DNA of 64,000 nucleotides. It comes from Prochlorococcus marinus str. MIT 9211. Lineage in GTDB: Bacteria; Cyanobacteriota; Cyanobacteriia; PCC-6307; Cyanobiaceae. The notes under the pieces were generated by a model. The model was not told the DNA's origin. It was given only the letters and a program-made list of their open reading frames with translations, and ran no database searches. The position numbers and the translations under genes are program-made. Where the stretch lies: positions 1,111,982 to 1,175,981 of the forward strand of contig NC_009976.1 in the NCBI RefSeq assembly GCF_000018585.1, given 5' to 3'. This document shows positions 56,005 through 64,000 of the stretch, piece after piece; the stretch's first letter is position 1; each line of letters opens with the position of its first letter.

Positions 56005-56921
56005 TTAAAAAGAGTGCATTAGTTTCTGGGGGTTCGGGCTTTATTGGTTCTCATGTTATAGATAGCCTATTAGAAGATGACTATAATGTAATCAGTATTT
56101 CGAAGAATCAACCTATAGGTACCAAATATAACCCAAAAGCTACTTATATAGTCCATGATATAACCAGACCAATACCTAAGAATATATTAGAAAGAATATC
56201 TAATGTAGAATACATAGTTAACTGCTCAGGTTATATCGATCACAGAAGTTTTGAAAGTGGCGGTCAATCAGTATTCGATAACAATATGAAGTCATTAATT
56301 AATTTAGTGGAAATAGCCAAAGCTATACCTTTAAGAACTATGATTCACTTAGGATCGAGCGACGAATATGGCGACATAGGTTCACCTATAGATGAAAAAG
56401 CAAGAGAAAAACCTATATCTCCCTATTCCCTAAGCAAAGTAATGTGTTCACATTATCTTCAACACTTGTTTAGATCAAAGTCTTTTCCTGTAATCATACT
56501 AAGACCATTTCTTATATATGGTGAGAAACAAAAAACTGATAGATTTCTTCCATTTATCATCAAAGAGTGCATAAACAAAAAAGAGTTTAAGGTAACAGAA
56601 GGTTATCAATTAAGAGATTACTGCTATGTAAAAGACTTTACATCTGCAATTAGAAATTGCATAGAAAACAAAAGTGCCTATGGTGAAATAATTAATATAG
56701 GATCTGGAAAGCCTATATCTATTAGAGAAGTTACAAACAAAGTGGTTAATATTATAGGTTATGGGAAACCCCTTTATGGTGAAGTAGCTTATAGAGATTC
56801 AGAAAGTATGGCTCTATACCCTAACCTAGAAAAGGCAAAGAGTATACTCAATTGGTCTGCTAACTATGAAATGGAAGATAGCCTCTATAGTGTGATTAAT
56901 TGGTATAAGAATAATGTATAA
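55998..56921 (+). CDS. NAD(P)-dependent sugar reductase/epimerase of the CDP branch
   Basis: The 307-residue SDR protein has ALVSGGSGFIGSHVIDSLL, the catalytic region HLGSSDEYGDIG and SPYSLSKVMC, and a typical INIGSGKPISIREV near 235. From its place after rfbF it is probably the 4-keto reductase that finishes a CDP-6-deoxyhexose. This resembles the reductases of CDP-abequose or paratose pathways. It overlaps rfbF by 7 bases and the GT2 gene by 8. Confidence 0.82.
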   Translation: MVIKKSALVSGGSGFIGSHVIDSLLEDDYNVISISKNQPIGTKYNPKATYIVHDITRPIPKNILERISNVEYIVNCSGYIDHRSFESGGQSVFDNNMKSLINLVEIAKAIPLRTMIHLGSSDEYGDIGSPIDEKAREKPISPYSLSKVMCSHYLQHLFRSKSFPVIILRPFLIYGEKQKTDRFLPFIIKECINKKEFKVTEGYQLRDYCYVKDFTSAIRNCIENKSAYGEIINIGSGKPISIREVTNKVVNIIGYGKPLYGEVAYRDSESMALYPNLEKAKSILNWSANYEMEDSLYSVINWYKNNV

Positions 56922-57834
56922 ACAGCCACTAATAAGCATAATAATGAATTGCTTCAATGGTGAAGAATTTCTTTGTGAAGCAATTGATAGTGTAATAAAC
57001 CAAACATATAGCAATTGGGAGCTGATATTTTGGGACAACCTTTCTACTGACAATTCAAAGAGTATAGTACTTAGTTATCAAGATGAAAGAATTAAGTATT
57101 ACAAGGCTGGGAAGAGGACAAATCTTGGGGAAGCAAGAGCACTTGCCTATAATAAAATAACAGGTGAGATGTTAACAATCCTAGACTGTGATGATATATG
57201 GATGCAAAATAAATTAAGTGAGCAAGTAAAATACTTCAAGCAGGAAGAGGTGGGCATCTGTTACTCAAATACAATATTTTTCAGCCATAAGAACCAAATG
57301 AAGTTATACACGGATGACATTCGGATCAATGATAGTACAGATAGTTTAATAACAAATTATCACATTTCCCTTGAGACAGTAATGCTAAGAGTGAGAGACC
57401 TAAAAAAATTGGAAAAAGCTTTTGATCCTGACTATAGCCATATATCTGACTTCGATTTAATAACAAGATTGTCTAAGGTAACTAAGATTGTATATGTGCC
57501 AAAGACTTTGGCCATGTATAGAATCCATGCTCAAAGTGAGGGCAATAAAAAGCCCAGATTGTTTGATATAGAGAAATTAAAATGGGCAAAATGTAACCTT
57601 GTAAATAATCTTTTTTCTTATGAAAAAATGGCCCTAGAAGAGTTACTAAGGATTATAAAGGCTAAGACTAGAATGGAGAGTTTATTCCCAAGCTACAAAG
57701 ATATGAAAGATCTTTTCTTTAACTATAAAATAAGGAAAAACCATTTATTTGTAATACTTTCCTTTATTCCAATAGTTGGCTATATTTCAATGAAATTTAG
57801 GAATTATCTATATAATAAGAAATGGCTATATTAA
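56914..57834 (+). CDS. GT2 glycosyltransferase
   Basis: The 306-residue family 2 transferase has LISIIMNCFNGEEFLCEAIDS, NQTYSNWELIFWDNLSTDNS, and the metal-binding DCDD in LTILDCDDIWM. A short hydrophobic region near the C-terminus (FVILSFIPIVGYISMKF) suggests membrane association. It overlaps the reductase by 8 bases, so it probably uses the CDP-6-deoxy sugar made by the genes before it. Confidence 0.87.
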   Translation: MYKQPLISIIMNCFNGEEFLCEAIDSVINQTYSNWELIFWDNLSTDNSKSIVLSYQDERIKYYKAGKRTNLGEARALAYNKITGEMLTILDCDDIWMQNKLSEQVKYFKQEEVGICYSNTIFFSHKNQMKLYTDDIRINDSTDSLITNYHISLETVMLRVRDLKKLEKAFDPDYSHISDFDLITRLSKVTKIVYVPKTLAMYRIHAQSEGNKKPRLFDIEKLKWAKCNLVNNLFSYEKMALEELLRIIKAKTRMESLFPSYKDMKDLFFNYKIRKNHLFVILSFIPIVGYISMKFRNYLYNKKWLY

Positions 57835-57855
57835 AGTTTAAGTATTTATTCCAAC

Positions 57856-59469
57856 TCAAATTCTAGTTAGAAACTCCTTTTTAAAGTGATTTATATGTAT
57901 AGGTGGATTTCTTAGATAGGATGTGGTTATTGCTATAACATTAGCCTTTGACTCTAATGCTAAATTTACATATGATGAGTTGCTAAAGATGCAAAATTCT
58001 GTATAGCTGATTGACTCTAAGATAGATTCTTGTTTAGAGTTTATTATTTTAAAATTAGGTAATTCTAAATTAGATTCTCTCCTTAGCTTTTTTAATTGCC
58101 TAAGTGCTTCTGTTAATGATATGCTTGGATGTAAACGTAAATAAAAATCATTATGCTTTAACTCAGCATAAGTTATTTGACTGTAGTTATAATGATGGAA
58201 GAAACGTCTTAAACAAATATAGATTTCCTGAGACTCAGAATGAGAGAAGTAAGTAATATATCTAGATTCTGATGGGGGAGTTTCTCTTATAGAAAGTTGT
58301 GGTGATTTATATCTTTTCAAAGATATCCTAGCCAAAGAAAATGATGATTTTGAACTATTATTTTTTGTGGCTTCCTTTAGTTCCAATAAGGATGTTTTAT
58401 CTTGTAGCATAAAGTTGTTGACTGCACAAAACCCCATTTCTTGTTCAAACTGTGTTGGCTTATACTGAGGTAAAGAGTTAAGTGAATAGGCAAATCCATA
58501 ATAAGTAATTATGTTAGATGCGAGTTCAGGGATAAAATATTTAGAGTTTAAAAGACCAATACTCAGTGACTTGTTATAAATTTGGTTTTCCTGCCAGAGA
58601 TATATTCTCTCAGACCTATATCTTTTAAGAATTGCATCTGCTGAATAATAGTTTAATAGAGAATAATAACGTTGATGTAAACTCGAGAAAGCTTTAAATG
58701 AAGCTATGAAAGAAGAATATGAAAAATACCTCACATATGATAACTCATAGAAATGAATCAATACTAATCTATATATGGCCTGGAGAATATGAATAGGTTT
58801 AATAAAGTCTAAGGCTGAATGAATATTTCTAAATCTAAAAGTAGATAGAATTCCGAAGGTTATAAATTTAAATCCATAAAAGGAAGTAGCTAATGCAGAG
58901 TTAATATTAGATTGATCGTTAAAGTCAGGATAATAATATTCTATGGATTTTTCTTCTTTTGTTTTCCAGAAATAAATAGTATACAAATCATTTTTTAAGG
59001 AATCTATTTCTCTTCTATTAAAAGGGGAAGGTAAAGCATACTTATAGAAAGAGTATAGAGTGGTAAGTAAAATAATTCCAATTAAATCAATGGTTGACTT
59101 GAGTATTTTTATTAGGAGAATGAGAAATGAAGTGGCTATATACTTGAAATCCTTAAAGGTAAGTATCAATTTTAAAGCATATAATTTACCTATCCTATAG
59201 GCTATTTTTTCTTCTTCATTTAAAGAAGCGAATAAATCGGCTGATATAGTATGATTAGTTGAACCTAAAATAAACATTGTTTGTAAAGGAGTAGTGTCTA
59301 AACCTCCAATGTCCCTATCACAAATAAAGGAAAGTAATAAGTATCTTTTCCTAGAATATAAAGATTTACTAGATATCTTTCTGAACTCATTTAAGCGAGA
59401 TAGCGCTAAGAAAAGTTTATTTGCTTCTGTGAAAGAAACTATAAAAGGTTCCTGCCTGTCAAGAAACAT
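57856..59469 (-). CDS. Large putative glycosyltransferase, module B side
   Basis: The 537-residue protein is not recognised as a whole. Its last 60 residues (LESISYTEFCIFSNSSYVNLALESKANVIAITTS) resemble the donor-site end of GT-B transferases, like that of the 51906 gene. Residues near 440-460 (NDFYLRLHPSISLTEALRQL) also fit. The N-terminal part has a hydrophobic segment (SFLILLIKILKSTIDLIGIILLTTLYSF) near 115-140. It is convergent with the GT2 gene and divergent from the KdsB-like gene. It may transfer the module B sugar. Confidence 0.5.
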   Translation of the reverse strand: MFLDRQEPFIVSFTEANKLFLALSRLNEFRKISSKSLYSRKRYLLLSFICDRDIGGLDTTPLQTMFILGSTNHTISADLFASLNEEEKIAYRIGKLYALKLILTFKDFKYIATSFLILLIKILKSTIDLIGIILLTTLYSFYKYALPSPFNRREIDSLKNDLYTIYFWKTKEEKSIEYYYPDFNDQSNINSALATSFYGFKFITFGILSTFRFRNIHSALDFIKPIHILQAIYRLVLIHFYELSYVRYFSYSSFIASFKAFSSLHQRYYSLLNYYSADAILKRYRSERIYLWQENQIYNKSLSIGLLNSKYFIPELASNIITYYGFAYSLNSLPQYKPTQFEQEMGFCAVNNFMLQDKTSLLELKEATKNNSSKSSFSLARISLKRYKSPQLSIRETPPSESRYITYFSHSESQEIYICLRRFFHHYNYSQITYAELKHNDFYLRLHPSISLTEALRQLKKLRRESNLELPNFKIINSKQESILESISYTEFCIFSNSSYVNLALESKANVIAITTSYLRNPPIHINHFKKEFLTRI

Positions 59470-59657
59470 GTTTTAGAAAATATGTATTGTTTGCTTTAAA
59501 GTTAACATCTTAGTAATTTACTAGTTTGATAATACAATAGCACATTTATATTCTTGTTAAAATAGGTTTATATTTAATCAATGTGAAGCTACGCAAGTAT
59601 ATGATTTCTATAAAAATAATTTCAATTTTTGCTAGAATTTAGAAAATCATTTATCTA

Positions 59658-60416
59658 ATGGTCAAAAGCAATAATTCCAGTTGGGTCCTCATTATTCCAG
59701 CGAGGCTAGATTCAAAACGTCTGCCAAGCAAACCTCTGATAAAAATACTAGGCAAGACAATCATTGAAAGAACCTATAGCCAGGCATTAAAAGCAGTAAA
59801 GGACAAAAACAAAATCATAATTGCAACAGATTCCTTAGAAATAAAGAAGCATTGTGATGATATCAATGCCAAAGTTTGCCTAACTTCTAAAAATTGTCTA
59901 ACTGGAACTGACCGAGTTGCCGAAGTAGCCAAGCATATTGAAGTAGATCAATATATAAATCTTCAGGGCGATGAGCCAATTTTCCCAGTCAGCGAATTGA
60001 ACGAATTTATTAATAGCGTCAATGTCAATAACAAATTTGTTTATACGGCTGTAAAGAGGATAACTTCAAAGGAAGAATTTTTTAATAGTTCAATCCCTAA
60101 AATGGTCTTTACAAAATCAAAAAACTTGCTTTATTCTTCTCGTGCTCCTATACCATCTAATAAACAGAGTTCTTTTAGTTTCGGTTATAAGCATATTTGT
60201 ATTTATGCTTTTAATAGATTACATTTAGAAGCTTTTTCTCAATGCATTAAAAAAACAACTTTTGAGGATGAAGAAGACCTTGAAATTAATAGGTTTTTAG
60301 AGTTAGATATAAGAGTTAAATGTATTGAATTGAAGAATTCAGGAAAAGCTGTTGACAATGAATCTGATTTAATAGATGTGACAAAAATCATCAGCAGTAA
60401 TCCCTCATTATACTAG
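59658..60416 (+). CDS. kdsB: KdsB-like CMP-ulosonate cytidylyltransferase, module B
   Basis: The 252-residue protein closely follows KdsB (CMP-Kdo synthetase): LIIPARLDSKRLPSKPL, TGTDRVAEVA near residue 83, NLQGDEPIFP, YSSRAPIP, and AVDNESDLIDV near the end. No kdsA, kdsC or kdsD gene is present in the window, and marine picocyanobacteria generally lack Kdo. It may therefore act on a related 3-deoxy-ulosonic acid. Its 3' end overlaps the convergent aldolase gene by 26 bases. Confidence 0.87.
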   Translation: MVKSNNSSWVLIIPARLDSKRLPSKPLIKILGKTIIERTYSQALKAVKDKNKIIIATDSLEIKKHCDDINAKVCLTSKNCLTGTDRVAEVAKHIEVDQYINLQGDEPIFPVSELNEFINSVNVNNKFVYTAVKRITSKEEFFNSSIPKMVFTKSKNLLYSSRAPIPSNKQSSFSFGYKHICIYAFNRLHLEAFSQCIKKTTFEDEEDLEINRFLELDIRVKCIELKNSGKAVDNESDLIDVTKIISSNPSLY

Positions 60417-61134
60417 TATATTCAATTACATCACTATTCAATGAGTTAAAGAATTTCGATGTATCTACAGAGGCGATAGGATATTGTACTCCTAGTTCCA
60501 ATAAGATCTTCAACTCATCCAATGTCCTGTAAATAGCAAGCATTTTCTTTTTATAATGCTTTGAAAGTTTTAATAATTCTCTAAGTTGGTTAATAACAGG
60601 TTCAGAGAAGATATCTCCCTTGCAAGATAGCTCAACCGAAATATCATATGCTCCAAAATATACAAAATCAATATAAGAATCAGCTAATAAATCATCTGAT
60701 GATTTAATACCCTTTAAAGATTCAATCAGAATTCCTATATTAGGATTATGGTCTTTAGCAGGTGATGCTTTCCCATAAGAAAATCTATGGACAAATGGAC
60801 TGAAACTTCTATTACCTGCAGGGTATAACAGAGCATTACTTTTTAAACTATCTATTTGTGATGTATTTTCAATATGTGGGAAAAGTATTCCATCAACACC
60901 TGAATCAACAAGTTGATTCAAATATGGATAGTTTATAGAAGGTACTCTAACAATTGTAAGCAAGTTATTAGATTGTGCAGCAAAAAGACATTTTTGAACA
61001 GTTTGATGGTCATGCAGACCATGTTCTAAATCTAATATGGAAAGATCAAAGCCTGACTTGCCAATAATATCCGTAATTAGCTCAGAAGAAAGTATTTGCC
61101 AGATTCCTAGGCCTGATCTAAAAGTCATAACCAA
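60391..61134 (-). CDS. HpcH/HpaI-type aldolase, module B
   Basis: The 247-residue protein has the family motifs LSILDLEHGLHD near residue 34, TIVRVPSIN, GILFPHIEN, the NRSFSPF loop, the metal Glu in GILIESLKG and the metal Asp in FGAYDISVEL. It is therefore probably an active pyruvate-type aldolase. Its start overlaps the end of the LdpA-like gene by 17 bases, so the two are translated together. It is a distant paralogue of the aldolase at 50132. Confidence 0.85.
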   Translation of the reverse strand: MVMTFRSGLGIWQILSSELITDIIGKSGFDLSILDLEHGLHDHQTVQKCLFAAQSNNLLTIVRVPSINYPYLNQLVDSGVDGILFPHIENTSQIDSLKSNALLYPAGNRSFSPFVHRFSYGKASPAKDHNPNIGILIESLKGIKSSDDLLADSYIDFVYFGAYDISVELSCKGDIFSEPVINQLRELLKLSKHYKKKMLAIYRTLDELKILLELGVQYPIASVDTSKFFNSLNSDVIEYTSIMRDYC

Positions 61135-62143
61135 GATTATTAGAAATTAATTTATGTGCTGATGAAACAGCATCATATATATTATGACTAGTATCTCCTA
61201 AAATTATAGACTGAATCTCATTTTTAACTATTTTTCTAGCATGCGTTCCTATAGTAATTCCTGAGAAGTTAACTTCACATTGACGAGCGAGTTGTCCAGT
61301 TAAGGTATTAGTACCACCTGATATAAGAACAGGCATTTTGCTAAATTTTCTGTCTTTTAATTTCAGTTCTTTATTTATGATATCTGCTATTGCTACTGCC
61401 TGAAGAGTAGTATTAAAGTCATCTTTACCTCCACTCATTGGTATCCCATCTGCTTGTATAATTATGCGATCATCTGCTATTTGCTGTGCTTGTTTAATTC
61501 GATCTATTAAATGTACATTTGTCATATGATATCTATCTAGGCACATAGATACCATTCCATTTGGGACTGCTTCACATACAGTTTTCCATTCATTCATAGT
61601 AGTTTTATCATCAGGAACACCAGCATGCAGCTCAATACTTTCAGCTCCAGCATCAACGCATTGAGGAAGTATCAAGGAAAGTTCTTTAGCATTATGCCTA
61701 TAAGTAATAGCTGAAGCTGCAGGGGGGCATACTGCCTCACAATTACCACATCCTATGCATAAGCTATCTACAATTTCTAGCGTTGAAGGAATAGCATCTG
61801 TTGGACAAACAGGGATGCATAAATTACATTTTACGCAATCATCAGTGATAATTGCCTTTCTAACATGATGGTCTCCAGGCATCCCAACACTTACGGTAAT
61901 AAAAGGAGGGTCTTTAGGGTCTGACCAGTATGGATTAGGATAGGAGTACGCAGAATCAATACCTTCCTTGCAAGCCCTGACTACATCAGGACTAGCAGAA
62001 ACATCGAACCCCTTACATCCAGCCAAGGTATATATAAAGGATAGTTTTCTGACTTCATTGATGTCTTCATTACCTGCGCCACAAACCAGCTTAAAAAAAG
62101 ATCCCGTCGACAAAAGCTCCTTATATCTCGCGAATCTATCCAT
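61118..62143 (-). CDS. LdpA-like protein with two 4Fe-4S motifs
   Basis: The 341-residue protein resembles LdpA, a cyanobacterial iron-sulphur protein linked to light input to the circadian clock. The similarity is in the start (GSFFKLVCGAGNEDINEVRKL, YTLAGCKGFDVSASPDVV) and the following domain. It has two full ferredoxin motifs, CVKCNLCIPVCP near residue 99 and CIGCGNCEAVCP near 130. The C-terminal half looks like a TIM barrel (IIIQADGIPMSGG, VLISGGTNTLTG). It is probably a paralogue recruited to the sugar set and not the clock protein. It overlaps the aldolase. Confidence 0.75.
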   Translation of the reverse strand: MDRFARYKELLSTGSFFKLVCGAGNEDINEVRKLSFIYTLAGCKGFDVSASPDVVRACKEGIDSAYSYPNPYWSDPKDPPFITVSVGMPGDHHVRKAIITDDCVKCNLCIPVCPTDAIPSTLEIVDSLCIGCGNCEAVCPPAASAITYRHNAKELSLILPQCVDAGAESIELHAGVPDDKTTMNEWKTVCEAVPNGMVSMCLDRYHMTNVHLIDRIKQAQQIADDRIIIQADGIPMSGGKDDFNTTLQAVAIADIINKELKLKDRKFSKMPVLISGGTNTLTGQLARQCEVNFSGITIGTHARKIVKNEIQSIILGDTSHNIYDAVSSAHKLISNNLGYDF

Positions 62144-62197
62144 CGATCAATTAAATACATGTAGATAATAACATTTTTAAAGGTAAAAGGAATTAAC

Positions 62198-62959
62198 CTA
62201 CTGTTGATTGACAATAATTTCCTTTAGGGTTTGAACTGATGAAGGATTAATTGAAAGTAATTCTTCTAATCCTATTTGACCTGTTGCTACAAGTATTGAA
62301 CCCGCTAATTCTGCTTTGTTGGCCATAATATAATCCATTTTCGCATCTCCTATTGCCATAACATTATTAGGAGATAAACAAAGAGATTTACAAACCTGCA
62401 AAGCTGGTTCTCCTGTAATCTTTTTCCCATACCCAGAATCTCCGCCTAAAATAATCTCGAAAATATTCATTAATTCTAATTTTTGTAAAGTGGAAATAGC
62501 GTTATACTCCTTATCACTTGTAACCAATGCAAGCTTAACTCCTAATGAATATAATAGCGTGGCAAAATTTAGTGCTGATTCTAATGGCTTAATATAATTA
62601 TTAGATTCTATTTTGAAGCCTAATTGAACTGATTCAAAGATTAAGTTTATTTCTTTTTCTGTAGATTGTATTGAATGATTATATAAATATCTTAAAACAG
62701 CATCTATAACTTCATCCCTACTTTTTATAGCTATTGGTCCCTCTGGCAAAAGTCGATTAGATGAGCTGTCAAATCCCATTGATAGCATAAGGCTATGCAA
62801 ATATGATTTTGGGAGTTTAAACTCTTTTAAAAGAATATTAGCCCTCCTTAAGATAATTTCTTTCCAGTAGATATGACTATCTGTAAGAGTACCATCTTTG
62901 TCAAAGATGACAGCCTTGATGTTTTTATAAGTTCTCTGGTTTACACTAATATCTACCAT
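62198..62959 (-). CDS. HAD-superfamily phosphatase, module B
   Basis: The 253-residue protein has motif I AVIFDKDGTLTDS, motif II in LALVTSDKEYN, the Lys in YGKKITGEP, and motif IV AIGDAKMDYIMA. It has a long cap domain (residues 25-130), as in phosphoglycolate and beta-phosphoglucomutase types. It lies 6 bases after the CitE-like gene and before the LdpA-like gene. By analogy with KdsC it may dephosphorylate the keto-sugar phosphate. The substrate is unknown. Confidence 0.83.
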   Translation of the reverse strand: MVDISVNQRTYKNIKAVIFDKDGTLTDSHIYWKEIILRRANILLKEFKLPKSYLHSLMLSMGFDSSSNRLLPEGPIAIKSRDEVIDAVLRYLYNHSIQSTEKEINLIFESVQLGFKIESNNYIKPLESALNFATLLYSLGVKLALVTSDKEYNAISTLQKLELMNIFEIILGGDSGYGKKITGEPALQVCKSLCLSPNNVMAIGDAKMDYIMANKAELAGSILVATGQIGLEELLSINPSSVQTLKEIIVNQQ

Positions 62960-62965
62960 ATTAAT

Positions 62966-63757
62966 TCATTCAATCCTGGCTTTTATTACACCTATCCTAA
63001 TATTCTCTTCTGCTGATCGAAGTTCATATAAGGCCCTCTTATATCTTAACCAAGCAAGTTCAAACTGTAGTCCTTTATTGATAATATCTACAAAATATTC
63101 CCTTGAACAGTTTTTTGAAGATCTAAAGGTACATTTCCTAGACTCAAAAGAATCGAGTCCAAAAGAACTTAGTCGGTCTATAAATTCAAAACTATTTGTT
63201 GACAAATTACCGCCTACGGTAAATCCTATAGACCTTGAGGATGCCTTTGTATGAATTTGTTTGGCAATCTCAAAAATTTCTAGCGAGTTAACATCACTTA
63301 TATTTAAAGAAGCGGAAAGGTCTGTCCTACCTAAGACAATAGAAGAGATAGGCAGTTTATAGGAATCGATAGTCTGTAAAATCGAATCAAAATTTTTAAC
63401 TGCTAATTTTGTCTCTATGTTTACAAAAAGCTTCGGTTTCTGTTTTAATACATGGAAAACAGGCAAAAGTTTCGAGAAAGTCTCTGAACAAACTTCTACA
63501 GCAAATGAGGACTCAACCATTGGTATTAAAATATTAGAAGCTCCTAATTGAAAAGCTTCATAAATATCTCTACTTGCAGACGGTCCTCCCACTTTTAGAG
63601 TAAGAGGAATTGAGTATTTACAACAAAGTTGAGATAATACAGATAGCTCTTCGATACGAGTTCCTTCTGCCTCAAATTCCGCCTTAATAGCCAATAATTG
63701 ACTTGTTTTAGAAAGATCTAGAAGACTATTCTCTAAAACAGATAAATACGTTTTCAT
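62966..63757 (-). CDS. CitE/HpcH-type aldolase/citrate lyase family protein, module B
   Basis: The 263-residue protein has the family signature of sugar-island aldolases: LLAIKAEFEAEGTRIEEL near residue 22, LTLKVGGPSASRDIYEA, ILIPMVESSFAVE near 77, a metal Glu in FVNIETKLA near 112, and the metal Asp in VLGRTDLSASLN near 144. It is a different branch from the aldolases at 50132 and 60391 and lacks their DxEHG motif. Its ATG overlaps the stop of the gene upstream by one base. Confidence 0.78.
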   Translation of the reverse strand: MKTYLSVLENSLLDLSKTSQLLAIKAEFEAEGTRIEELSVLSQLCCKYSIPLTLKVGGPSASRDIYEAFQLGASNILIPMVESSFAVEVCSETFSKLLPVFHVLKQKPKLFVNIETKLAVKNFDSILQTIDSYKLPISSIVLGRTDLSASLNISDVNSLEIFEIAKQIHTKASSRSIGFTVGGNLSTNSFEFIDRLSSFGLDSFESRKCTFRSSKNCSREYFVDIINKGLQFELAWLRYKRALYELRSAEENIRIGVIKARIE

Positions 63758-63999
63758 TAAACTAAACTCTCAATTATAAAATTCATCATATGCATTTGCC
63801 TCTTGTTTACATAACTATGTTTAAAGTGCATTGAATTATTCATAAGGTCAAGTAGCTTGGCTTCTATACTTTGAAAGTTTAATATTTTTCTAGAGAGTTC
63901 ATCTATAGAAAAACCTTCTCTTGATATAGTAAACAAGCCTGTTTTGATAAAATCAGGCTTAATATTAGCTTTGCCTAGACAATGAAGACTTTGATTACT
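63757..63999 (-). CDS. 3' end of an unidentified gene, cut by the window edge
   Basis: An 80-codon open frame reads leftward from the window edge and ends in TAA at 63757-63759, whose last base is the A of the next ATG. This tight link makes it part of the module B operon. The visible tail is rich in Lys, Asn and Met (NSMHFKHSYVNKRQMHMMNF). The last half looks helical, and no family is recognised. Confidence 0.55.
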   Translation of the reverse strand, partial: SNQSLHCLGKANIKPDFIKTGLFTISREGFSIDELSRKILNFQSIEAKLLDLMNNSMHFKHSYVNKRQMHMMNFIIESLV

Positions 64000-64000
64000 T

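Noticed and set aside
59658-60416. A normal Kdo lipid A pathway
   Set aside because: Only kdsB is seen, with no kdsA, kdsC, kdsD or waaA, and the neighbours are aldolases.

Overview
The window looks like a chromosome segment of a low-GC marine picocyanobacterium, most likely Prochlorococcus. The evidence is the AT-rich sequence, the SomA-type porins with an SLH-like N-terminus, Ycf46, a FutA/IdiA iron-binding protein, a BGluT-like glycosyltransferase, and the compact core block rpmH-rnpA-PH protein-yidC-ycf46-serS-rseP-rpsN-pnp. The ecotype cannot be fixed from this sequence alone.

Layout. 1-2034: end of a small winged-helix-like gene, cobQ and a 2Fe-2S ferredoxin. 2387-9507: a legionaminic-acid-type nonulosonate cluster. 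ptmE-, legB-, legC- and legF-like genes run rightwards and meet legI-, legG- and phosphopantetheinyl-transferase genes running leftwards. 9915-14478: a decayed accessory stretch with secreted hypotheticals, one gene split by a frameshift at a C5 tract, an FkbM methyltransferase remnant and a sugar N-formyltransferase-like gene. 14721-16742: a small element-like unit (att-like repeat, clustered short repeats, AlpA regulator, TPR membrane protein) ending in tRNA-Ser(CGA), whose 3' end is copied at the far side. 16969-23533: iron genes (futA-like, PKHD hydroxylase), a tandem pair of porin genes that are exact-length duplicates, each with a predicted Yfr1 sRNA target over its ribosome-binding site, and glyQ. 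23810-31084: membrane and cytosolic glycosyltransferases and an EamA transporter. 31138-44856: housekeeping core. tRNA-Arg(UCU) at 44923 is followed by an island of surface-polysaccharide genes that runs off the right edge.

The most interesting part is 47699-64000. It carries two separate gene sets that each combine a CMP-sugar cytidylyltransferase, an HpcH/HpaI-type aldolase and a HAD phosphatase. Set A also has a GAPDH-like enzyme and a D-2-hydroxyacid dehydrogenase. Set B also has a second CitE-like aldolase and an LdpA-like protein with two 4Fe-4S motifs. Each set lies near a large unassigned protein that resembles GT-B glycosyltransferases. No PEP-dependent synthase (NeuB or KdsA type) is present in either set. 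My inference is that the island makes acidic 2-keto-3-deoxy sugars through pyruvate-type aldolases and activates them with CMP. With the legionaminic cluster, the window would then hold three CMP-keto-sugar modules. A CDP-6-deoxyhexose set (rfbF, rfbG, 3,5-epimerase, reductase) lies between sets A and B.
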